Positions 1-5,311 of a stretch of 5,548 nucleotides of DNA are shown piece after piece (the stretch's first letter is position 1; each line of letters starts with the position of its first letter). This DNA is from an uncultured Chlorobiales bacterium (GTDB lineage Bacteria > Bacteroidota > Chlorobiia > Chlorobiales > Thermochlorobacteraceae). Below the pieces are notes generated by a model that was not told where the DNA came from, ran no database searches, and worked only from the letters and a program-made list of their open reading frames with translations. A program made the translations under genes and the position numbers. Location: positions 1 to 5,548 of the forward strand of contig CALGMC010000283.1 of the NCBI GenBank assembly GCA_937959145.1, written 5' to 3'.

Positions 1-309
1 CCCGCCACCGCACAAGTGGCAATGCAAGCCGGAAAGTATTTAGCCAAACTTTTGAACGAAGTCTCTGCCCCAAGCAAAGCCGAAAAGGATATTGCACCGT
101 TTGAGCGTCAGAACTTCGGCATGCTCGCCTATATCGGCAAAGACGAAGCCCTCGCGGATTTGCCGTTTATGAAATGGAGCGGATTTTTAACGTGGATTTT
201 TTGGCGTGCCGCCTACCTCACCAAACTCGTCAGTTTCAAAAACAAATTGCAAGTGCTCTTCGATTGGGTTCAATCGCGCATCTTCGGGCGCGACATCAGC
301 CGATTTTAA
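1..309 (+). CDS. ndh: Type II NADH:quinone oxidoreductase (NDH-2), C-terminal part only
   Basis: This is the last 102 codons of a gene that begins before the window; the frame is open from base 1 and ends at TAA (307-309). NDH-2 is a single-subunit, membrane-associated FAD enzyme that passes electrons from NADH to quinone without pumping protons. The visible part starts in the 'PATAQVAMQAGKYLAKLL' segment, which in this family follows the conserved (P)PTAQ element near the quinone and flavin site. It continues through 'GMLAYIGKDEALADLP' and ends in an aromatic-rich, amphipathic tail ('KWSGFLTWIFWRAAYLTKLV', then 'FKNKLQVLFDW'), the usual membrane anchor of NDH-2. The FAD- and NADH-binding Rossmann folds would lie upstream, outside the window. 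An internal GTG at 16 could be mistaken for a start, but the homologous reading continues to the edge. The gene converges on the outer-membrane protein gene with only 10 bp between stops. Confidence 0.88.
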   Translation, partial: PATAQVAMQAGKYLAKLLNEVSAPSKAEKDIAPFERQNFGMLAYIGKDEALADLPFMKWSGFLTWIFWRAAYLTKLVSFKNKLQVLFDWVQSRIFGRDISRF

Positions 310-319
310 CCGTGATTCT

Positions 320-1756
320 CTATTTCTCTACATTCAAAAATCTTCCACGAATTGCAAGACCGAAGGTGAGATTTTTAACCGCACTTGGCGCAAATGGCAG
401 AAAGATGTTGCCAATGTTGAAGTCAATCGCAACGTTCTTTTGGTCATAGCCAAGTCCAAACGCCCACGCAAACCCTTGTCTGCCACCAAGTTGAATCCCT
501 GTGCGAATCGGCATCTCGCGAACAGGGCGAATTTCTCCGCCGACGCCGAGAATCGGAATTCCAGTATTTCCAAAATTATTGTTGAAGCCTTGCACGTAGT
601 CAATCGTGAGTGCGGCAGGAAATTTCAGACGGTCATCGAGAATCATCACGAAGCCGATGCGCAAGTGTGTGGGCAGGGCGCGCGTGAATCCGTCTGCCGT
701 TCGGGTTTGTGCGCGCACGCCGTTGGAAATGCTGTCTAATTGGTTCTTATTTGCCTCGCCGCTGATGGGGTCAGTCAAGCCTGTGAAGATGATAGTGGTA
801 TCTGCCGTTTTGAGAAGCGCGTTATCCCCAAACGACACAAAGCCCAGATTGTTGAGCGAAATGGCAAATGTCATGGTTTCGCGATAATTAAACGACATGC
901 CTAAATCCAACCCAAGCCCATTTCCGACAGATTCAGGAAAGAGAGAAAAACTTTCGGTCGAGTTATTGTCTTGCAAGCGTCCGCGTGCGGCAGAAGTCGC
1001 CGTGTATAGAACGGTGGCGGCGAGGCTATCGCCCGTCGGCGATTGATAGATGCGGCTTTCGTCGTTGAGTTCTGAGTAGGCGTGTGCGGCAACCCATTTC
1101 AAACTTGCACCGACCTTAATACTTTCAATCGGGCGAAGGTTTCGCGCACGAAACGAAGTGGCGAACTCGCGCGCGTAAGAAAGAGCGTATTCACGATACC
1201 AATAGGCGTTGGAGGTGGTGTTGCGTCCGCCCAAGTCGCGCCCAAGGAATCGCTCGTTACCATAGAGGGCATATTCTAAAAATTCTCCATTCAAAATGCC
1301 GCGTCCGCCGAAGTGGTCCATGATGTGAAAACCAAACGCGCCGACTTTATCGTTGTGAAAATAACTCGCGCCGAAAAGCATGACGCTCGCTCGTCCGTTA
1401 ATTTCAAATTCATCATTGATTGCGTTAAGCAGTTTGCGTTTGTCTTCGTCAGTCCATTCAGTTTTATCGCCCGAAACGCCTCGCGTCTCTTTGCCGAATA
1501 GCGTGTTGTAAAGGTCGATGTTGATGGAATTATTTTTAAGCATGAAACCTGCTGGGAAAATCGTAACGGAGGCTTTTTGCTCGTGATATTCGTAGGCAAG
1601 CAAGCGCGAAGGGTTGATGCCCAAAGCCAGCACGCCGCCAATATAGGCAGAGCCGCTATTGCCCATCGAGCCGACGACGATATTTTCGGGGTTTGTTTGT
1701 GCAGAGAGAAATGAAGCAGAAAAAAAGCAGAGAGAGAAAAGTAGCGCGTTTCGCAT
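320..1756 (-). CDS. Outer-membrane beta-barrel protein, DUF5723-like
   Basis: A 478-residue secreted protein of unknown function. Residues 1-19 are a clear Sec signal peptide (MRN, then a hydrophobic core, then 'SFLSA' before Gln20, a good signal peptidase I site). C10 does not sit in a proper lipobox, so I do not call it a lipoprotein. The mature part has alternating short amphipathic strands and Gly/Asn/Asp turns, as in outer-membrane barrels. Landmarks are 'GINPSRLL' (46-53), a W-x-x-x-x-K segment (101-106), 'GAFGFHIMDHFGGRG' (139-153), 'YREYALSYAREF' (187-198), and a final series of strands ending 'GLAIRGRF'. I recognise this as like the DUF5723 family of Bacteroidetes and Chlorobi, from memory only. 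The last residue is Lys rather than the common terminal aromatic; Phe lies five residues from the end. The ATG at 1756 gives the intact signal peptide, though no Shine-Dalgarno precedes it. It lies 49 bp downstream of bchG on the same strand, so co-transcription is plausible. Confidence 0.8.
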   Translation of the reverse strand: MRNALLFSLCFFSASFLSAQTNPENIVVGSMGNSGSAYIGGVLALGINPSRLLAYEYHEQKASVTIFPAGFMLKNNSINIDLYNTLFGKETRGVSGDKTEWTDEDKRKLLNAINDEFEINGRASVMLFGASYFHNDKVGAFGFHIMDHFGGRGILNGEFLEYALYGNERFLGRDLGGRNTTSNAYWYREYALSYAREFATSFRARNLRPIESIKVGASLKWVAAHAYSELNDESRIYQSPTGDSLAATVLYTATSAARGRLQDNNSTESFSLFPESVGNGLGLDLGMSFNYRETMTFAISLNNLGFVSFGDNALLKTADTTIIFTGLTDPISGEANKNQLDSISNGVRAQTRTADGFTRALPTHLRIGFVMILDDRLKFPAALTIDYVQGFNNNFGNTGIPILGVGGEIRPVREMPIRTGIQLGGRQGFAWAFGLGYDQKNVAIDFNIGNIFLPFAPSAVKNLTFGLAIRGRFLNVEK

Positions 1757-1805
1757 GATGATGTTGGTCGTTGTGTTTTGTGTGCTTCAAACTTCTTAAA
1801 CTTTT

Positions 1806-2798
1806 TCACCTAATTCCGATAGCGGCAATCATCATTGACATCACATAAAGCAGTGTGCCAAATGAGTTATACCACACGGCTTTTTCTTTGGGCTGTGCAA
1901 TCAAGATGCGCTGCATAGGTTGTTGCGCAATAAGCAACAAGAGTGCAAGCCCCGCCCAAATCCACGCGCCTTTGAAGGCAATAATTGCAATCGCGGTTGC
2001 TTGCGCGGTGTTCATTACGACAGCGGCGAGAATTGCGGCGTTCTTTTCGCCGAGTTGAACGGGAATCGAGCGCACATTGCGAATCTTATCACCCGTTACG
2101 GACTTAAAATCGTTCAGCGTCATGATGCCGTGCGCACCCAAAGAAAAAATGACGGCGAGCCAAATCGACTCATTTGAAGGAACGCCTTTTGTCAGAGCAA
2201 AACTGCCCGTTAGCCATGCAACGCCCTCGTATGCCAATCCGACAATCAAATTTCCATACCAGCCATTTCGCTTTGCGCGGAGCGGCGGACCCGAATACAT
2301 GTGCGACATCAGCACACCCGCAAATGAAATCCATAGCACATAGGGGTGAATCCAATACGACAAAGCAAACGCCCCGCCGATGAGCGCGAAGGTGATAATC
2401 CAACTCGCGTCTTTGGAAATTTGCCCCGATGGAATCGGACGATAAGGCTCGTTAATCGCGTCGACCTCGCGGTCAAAGTAATCGTTCATGGTTTGCGACA
2501 TCGCGCACATGAGCGGTCCTGCTAAAACCAAACCCGCAACCAAGACAAGCCAATTTTCCGAAAGGCTTTCGCCTGTTGAAATCGCGCCGCATAAAAACGC
2601 CCACATCGGCGGAAACCATGTTACAGGCTTCATGAGCTTGACGATTGCCCTTGCCTCAATGTAAAAGCCTTTACGATTGACATTCTCCAACGCTTGTCGA
2701 ATCGCTTGGCGACGTGTCTCGTCCGACTCAACTTGCAGAAGCGTTTCGGCTATCGCGTTTTCCGTTGAGCGTGGGTGCGTTTCGTTCAGAATGTTCAT
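1806..2798 (-). CDS. bchG: Bacteriochlorophyll a synthase (BchG), UbiA-family prenyltransferase
   Basis: An integral membrane enzyme of 330 residues that esterifies bacteriochlorophyllide with geranylgeranyl or phytyl diphosphate, the last step in making membrane-anchored (bacterio)chlorophyll. Both Asp-rich signatures of the UbiA superfamily are intact: N105-D106-Y-F-D109-R-E-V-D113, followed by 'INEPYRPIPSG', and N229-D230-F-K-S-V-T-G-D237, followed by 'RSIPVQLG'. These bind Mg-diphosphate. Other marks of the chlorophyll-synthase branch are 'KPVTWFPPMWAF' (57-68) and 'YSGPPLRAKRNGWYGN' (168-183). Several hydrophobic helices fill residues 80-330, and the first 50 or so residues are a charged cytoplasmic extension. 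The 'TWFPPMWAF' and 'YEGVAWLTG' segments fit BchG better than cyanobacterial ChlG. The bacteriochlorophyll c synthase BchK is the main alternative. The ATG at 2798 has an AAGGA box 9 nt upstream. The outer-membrane protein gene follows 49 bp downstream. Confidence 0.88.
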   Translation of the reverse strand: MNILNETHPRSTENAIAETLLQVESDETRRQAIRQALENVNRKGFYIEARAIVKLMKPVTWFPPMWAFLCGAISTGESLSENWLVLVAGLVLAGPLMCAMSQTMNDYFDREVDAINEPYRPIPSGQISKDASWIITFALIGGAFALSYWIHPYVLWISFAGVLMSHMYSGPPLRAKRNGWYGNLIVGLAYEGVAWLTGSFALTKGVPSNESIWLAVIFSLGAHGIMTLNDFKSVTGDKIRNVRSIPVQLGEKNAAILAAVVMNTAQATAIAIIAFKGAWIWAGLALLLLIAQQPMQRILIAQPKEKAVWYNSFGTLLYVMSMMIAAIGIR

Positions 2799-2957
2799 AA
2801 CAAAAATTCCTTTTTCAATCTGCGCTTAAAATAACGCCTTTCACATCGTTTCGGAAATTCATTGTGTAAAAGTTTGTGGTCGGATTAGAATAAACCGCAT
2901 TTTGTATCTTCGCACGCTCAAACATTATCTCAAACTTGTTGATACCCTTTGCTGACA
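2799..2957. promoter_or_regulatory. Divergent control region between bchG and the GNAT gene
   Basis: This 159-bp non-coding spacer must carry the promoters of both bchG (leftward) and the acetyltransferase (rightward), because both genes start here and no other gene lies between. On the plus strand, TATCTTCG at 2905-2912 resembles the Bacteroidetes -7 box TAnnTTTG, but I find no TTTG at the right distance upstream of it. On the minus strand a GATAAT lies near the GNAT end without a well-spaced -35. I see no clear palindromic operator such as the TGT-N12-ACA site used by PpsR-type regulators. The role follows from gene orientation; the individual promoter elements remain unproven. Confidence 0.5.
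2808..2812 (-). promoter_or_regulatory. Ribosome binding site of bchG
   Basis: Read on the minus strand, AAGGA lies 9 nt before the bchG ATG. It is the only recognisable Shine-Dalgarno sequence among the five visible starts that are not at the window edge and the partial gene at the right end, and it supports the ATG at 2798 as the start. Confidence 0.55.
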
Positions 2958-3446
2958 ATGAGCGAAGACTTTGTGATTCGTAAAATCAAGCCCGAAGACA
3001 ATCCCATAATCGCCCGCATTATCAGAACCGTGATGCCACAATTCGGTGCCGACGGCGACGGCTTCGCAATCAAAGATGCTGAAGTCGATACGATGTATGA
3101 AGCCTATTCTCAACCTCGAAGCATTTACTATGTGGTCGAACATCATGGGCAAGTCATTGGCGGTGGCGGAATCGCGCATCTGCAAGGCGGCGACGAACAC
3201 ACATGCGAACTCAAAAAAATGTATTTCTTGGAAGAAGGACGCGGAAAAGGCATCGGACAAGACCTCTTAAATCGTTGCTTGGAAGCGGCAAGAGTATTCG
3301 GCTATAAAACCTGTTACTTGGAAACCCTTGAAAAAATGGGCGCGGCGCGCAAACTCTACGAGAAAAATGGGTTCATTCGTCTCACCAAACCAATGGGAAA
3401 CACCGGTCACTACGGGTGCGACCGCTATTACGCAAAACCACTTTGA
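2958..3446 (+). CDS. GNAT-family N-acetyltransferase
   Basis: A 162-residue, single-domain cytoplasmic acetyltransferase that would move an acetyl group from acetyl-CoA to an amine; the substrate cannot be read from sequence. Landmarks are an N-terminal 'IRKIKPEDNPIIARII' (7-22), the central strand 'YYVVEHHGQVIGGGGI' (57-72), the strand 'CELKKMYF' (83-90) leading into the acetyl-CoA pyrophosphate loop R95-G-K-G-I-G100 (the R/Q-x-x-G-x-G/A motif A), and motif B 'AARKLYEKNGF' (129-139). The length is normal for the family. The C-terminal 'GNTGHYGCDRYYAKPL' belongs to a common bacterial subgroup lacking an experimentally fixed role, as far as I recall. I chose the ATG at 2958. A TTG three codons upstream (2949) is in frame but less likely. 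No Shine-Dalgarno is visible. The DUF2237 gene follows after 64 bp on the same strand and may be co-transcribed. Confidence 0.9.
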   Translation: MSEDFVIRKIKPEDNPIIARIIRTVMPQFGADGDGFAIKDAEVDTMYEAYSQPRSIYYVVEHHGQVIGGGGIAHLQGGDEHTCELKKMYFLEEGRGKGIGQDLLNRCLEAARVFGYKTCYLETLEKMGAARKLYEKNGFIRLTKPMGNTGHYGCDRYYAKPL

Positions 3447-3476
3447 CGCAAAAACTTTGACGCAAAATGACTTTGA
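3431..3476. repeat. Three short direct repeats at the end of the GNAT gene
   Basis: Three consecutive units follow each other without a gap: CGCAAAACCACTTTGA (3431-3446), CGCAAAAACTTTGA (3447-3460) and CGCAAAATGACTTTGA (3461-3476). Each is CGCAAAA, then 0 to 2 variable bases, then ACTTTGA. Within them the 14-mer ACTTTGACGCAAAA occurs twice back to back without mismatch (3440-3453, 3454-3467). The first unit encodes the last residues of the GNAT protein (AKPL) and its TGA stop, so the array looks like a local duplication of the gene's 3' end into the spacer. Confidence 0.85.
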
Positions 3477-3510
3477 AGTTTTACACCAACACCAAACACG
3501 AACACTGACC

Positions 3511-3897
3511 ATGACCGAACCGAAAAATGTGCTGGGCGGCAAACTTGAATGCTGTTGCACCAACCCCATGACAGGCTTCTTCCGAGACGGCTTCTGCCGC
3601 ACCGACGAACACGACCATGGGCGACATGTCGTTTGCGCCATCGTTACCGATGAGTTTCTCAAATTTTCGCGTGCGATGGGAAATGACCTTATCACACCGC
3701 GCCCTGAATACCGATTTCCCGGACTCAAACACGGCGACAAGTGGTGCTTGTGTGCTATTCGTTGGAAAGAAGCCTTTGACGCTGGCGTTGCGCCGAAAGT
3801 GCTTTTGAAATCAACGCACGAGGCGGCACTTCGCTATGTCTCGCTCAAAGCCTTGCAACTGCACGCGCTCGATGCAGAAGAAACAAAAAGCGAATAG
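3511..3897 (+). CDS. DUF2237 family protein
   Basis: A 128-residue soluble protein of unknown function that matches the DUF2237 (COG3651) pattern from end to end. It begins 'NVLGGKLECCCTNPMTGFFRDG' in character (residues 6-27), followed by 'HVVCAIVTDEFLKFS' (39-53), 'GNDLITPRPEYRFPGLK' (57-73), 'GDKWCLCAIRWKEAF' (75-89) and 'GVAPKVLLKSTHEAAL' (92-107). Seven cysteines (14, 15, 16, 29, 42, 79, 81) include the conserved CxT/P, CA and WCLCA positions and could serve metal binding or redox chemistry, which is inference. The frame is open further upstream, but the ATG at 3511 sits five codons before the conserved NVLGG, so it is the natural start. No Shine-Dalgarno precedes it. The stop codon lies only 2 bp from the stop of convergent hisD. 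Confidence 0.9.
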   Translation: MTEPKNVLGGKLECCCTNPMTGFFRDGFCRTDEHDHGRHVVCAIVTDEFLKFSRAMGNDLITPRPEYRFPGLKHGDKWCLCAIRWKEAFDAGVAPKVLLKSTHEAALRYVSLKALQLHALDAEETKSE

Positions 3898-3899
3898 GC

Positions 3900-5195
3900 T
3901 TAAACGCCTTCGCGCGATTGTAGCCGCACGCGAATGGCTTCGGCATGGGCTTGCAAGTGTTCAGCGTCGGCAAAGTAGGCAATGTCGTTTCCGCTTTTCA
4001 TCAATCGCGCTTTGGTGTATGAAATAATCGAAGTGCGTTTGAGAAAATCTTTTGTCGAGAGCGGCGAGAAAAATCGCGCTGTGCCGCTTGTGGGCAAGGT
4101 GTGATTTGGTCCAGCAAAGTAATCGCCGACAGGTTCAGAAGAATACGCACCCAAAAAAATCGCGCCCGCATGGTTCAACTTCGGCAAGAGTTCAAATGGG
4201 TTTTTCGTTTGCACTTCCAAATGTTCAGGCGCGAGGCGATTAGCAACCTCACATGCTTCATCTAAATCGCGTGTGAGAATAATAGCAGAGTGATTGGAAA
4301 TTGCGGATTCAATGATGGCTCTGCGCGACAAACGCGAAAGGTGTTGGCGCGCTTCGGCTTGAACGCGCTCGGCTAAATCTTTTGAAGGCGTAATCAAAAT
4401 GGCGGAAGCAACTTCATCGTGCTCGGCTTGCGAAAAGAGGTCAAGCGCAATGAAGGTGGGATTCGCGCCTTCATCAGCAATCACGGCGATTTCGCTCGGT
4501 CCTGCAATGCTGTCAATCGAGACTTCGCCAAACGCCAACCGCTTTGCCATTGCGACATATTGATTTCCCGGTCCTGTAATTTTATCGACCTTCGGACAAG
4601 ATTGTGTTCCGAAAGCAAAGGCGGCAATCGCCTGCGCGCCGCCAAGTTTGAAGATGTTTGTAAGCCCAACGACTTGCGCCGCAAGCAAAATGTTCGGGTG
4701 AATGTTCCCTTCTTTGTTGCATGGCGAAGTGAGATACATTTCCGAAACGCCCGCCACTTTTGCAGGAATGGCGTTCATCAGAACGGAAGAAGGATAAACG
4801 GCTTTGCCGCCGGGCACATAAAAGAGGGCGCGCTCAATCGGCGTAACTTTCTGACCGATTAGCACGCCGTCGCCGTCGTCATAAAAAAAACTTTTATCCA
4901 ACTCGTGTTGGTGAAAGCGCGTGATATTTGCCGCCGCTCGTTCTAAAATGCGGAGTAAATTTTTATCCGCGTTCTTGAAAGCGTCATTAAGTTCGTTTTG
5001 AGACACGCGAAACGACGAAAGTCTTGCGCCATCGAATTGTTCGGTGTATCGCCGCACAGCGTCGTCGCCGTTTGCTTTCACATCGGCAAAGATGGCTTTG
5101 ACAACGGATTCCACTGACGAATCAATCGAGTGGCGGCGAAGAAGGAAGGATTTAAGAAATTCAGGGTTTTGCTTGTAGTCGATAACTTTGAACAC
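3900..5195 (-). CDS. hisD: Histidinol dehydrogenase (HisD)
   Basis: A 431-residue cytoplasmic Zn enzyme that oxidises L-histidinol to L-histidine in two NAD-dependent steps, the end of histidine synthesis. Length is close to the E. coli enzyme (434). Recognisable blocks are 'ERALFYVPGGKAVYPSSVLM' (121-140), 'KITGPGNQYVAMAKR' (205-219), 'IDSIAGPSEIAVIADE' (227-242), 'LFSQAEHDE' (253-261), 'NRLAPEHLE' (319-327) and 'GDYFAGPNHTLPTSG' (357-371). Zinc ligands correspond to Q256, H259, D358 and H417 (E. coli Q259, H262, D360, H419), and the catalytic pair to E324-H325, so the enzyme should be active. The start is GTG (5193-5195): an in-frame TAG lies six codons upstream and the next in-frame Met is residue 140, so no ATG start is possible. 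No Shine-Dalgarno is seen. No other his gene is in the window; hisD stands alone, convergent with DUF2237 and divergent from the membrane protein gene. Confidence 0.97.
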   Translation of the reverse strand: MFKVIDYKQNPEFLKSFLLRRHSIDSSVESVVKAIFADVKANGDDAVRRYTEQFDGARLSSFRVSQNELNDAFKNADKNLLRILERAAANITRFHQHELDKSFFYDDGDGVLIGQKVTPIERALFYVPGGKAVYPSSVLMNAIPAKVAGVSEMYLTSPCNKEGNIHPNILLAAQVVGLTNIFKLGGAQAIAAFAFGTQSCPKVDKITGPGNQYVAMAKRLAFGEVSIDSIAGPSEIAVIADEGANPTFIALDLFSQAEHDEVASAILITPSKDLAERVQAEARQHLSRLSRRAIIESAISNHSAIILTRDLDEACEVANRLAPEHLEVQTKNPFELLPKLNHAGAIFLGAYSSEPVGDYFAGPNHTLPTSGTARFFSPLSTKDFLKRTSIISYTKARLMKSGNDIAYFADAEHLQAHAEAIRVRLQSREGV

Positions 5196-5219
5196 GGACG
5201 GAAGTTTGAACTAAATTTG
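5187..5219 (+). promoter_or_regulatory. Candidate Bacteroidetes-type promoter for the DUF5668-like gene
   Basis: TTTG (5187-5190) is followed after 21 bp by TAAATTTG (5212-5219). This matches the Bacteroidetes sigma-A pattern of a -33 TTTG and a -7 TAnnTTTG. The leader to the ATG at 5312 would be about 85 nt, and the -33 box lies just inside the 5' end of hisD. A chance match in A/T-rich DNA cannot be excluded. Confidence 0.3.
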
Positions 5220-5311
5220 AAATGTGAAGAATGTAATGAAACAATCGAAAAAAACTCGCGTTTCCCGAATGTATCACGCAACGCCTTTTCAATAAAAATT
5301 CGTTTCACACC
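5196..5311. promoter_or_regulatory. Divergent control region between hisD and the DUF5668-like gene
   Basis: A 116-bp spacer from which hisD is read leftward and the membrane protein gene rightward, so it should hold both promoters. It is A/T-rich near hisD and contains a run of seven A (5248-5254). Candidate promoter boxes of Bacteroidetes type are listed separately. No strong inverted repeat is seen, and no histidine-rich leader peptide that would suggest attenuation. Confidence 0.45.
5266..5293 (-). promoter_or_regulatory. Candidate hisD promoter elements
   Basis: On the minus strand TACATTCG (5266-5273) resembles the -7 box TAnnTTTG with one mismatch, and ATTG (5290-5293) lies 16 bp upstream in place of TTTG. 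The spacing is shorter than usual. The leader to the hisD GTG would be about 65 nt. This is weak evidence, given because the element is similar to TATCTTCG upstream of the GNAT gene. Confidence 0.2.

Noticed and set aside
1291..1809. 172-codon minus-strand frame starting at a GTG overlapping the bchG stop
   Set aside because: It is a different frame inside the barrel gene. Its product is rich in Lys/Thr/Ser with no family pattern, whereas the overlapping frame has a signal peptide and a barrel-like pattern along its full length.
2799..2957. Possible sigma-70 promoter or PpsR-like palindrome upstream of bchG
   Set aside because: TTGTCA and GATAAT are present on the minus strand but 23 bp apart, too far for a standard promoter, and no TGT-N12-ACA palindrome was found.
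3467..3508. Mini-frame of 13 codons (MTLKFYTNTKHEH) ending 2 bp before the DUF2237 start
   Set aside because: Its ATG comes from the third repeat unit and it has no ribosome site or conserved character. A leader peptide is possible but nothing supports it.
3267..3740. 157-codon minus-strand frame antisense to GNAT and DUF2237
   Set aside because: Both sense genes are clear family members across this stretch. The antisense product shows no recognisable domain and crosses both genes.
3909..3934. Inverted repeat TTCGCG...CGCGAA near the hisD 3' end
   Set aside because: The loop is 14 nt and there is no T-run, and it lies within the coding region; it does not look like a terminator.
4419..4862. 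147-codon plus-strand frame inside hisD
   Set aside because: It is a shadow of the well-conserved hisD frame, with no recognisable domain.
5220..5295. Possible his attenuator in the hisD leader (GCGTT/AACGC stem then seven T on the minus strand)
   Set aside because: The stem is only 5 bp with a 17-nt loop, the T-run is three bases away, and the leader has no ATG and no run of His codons.
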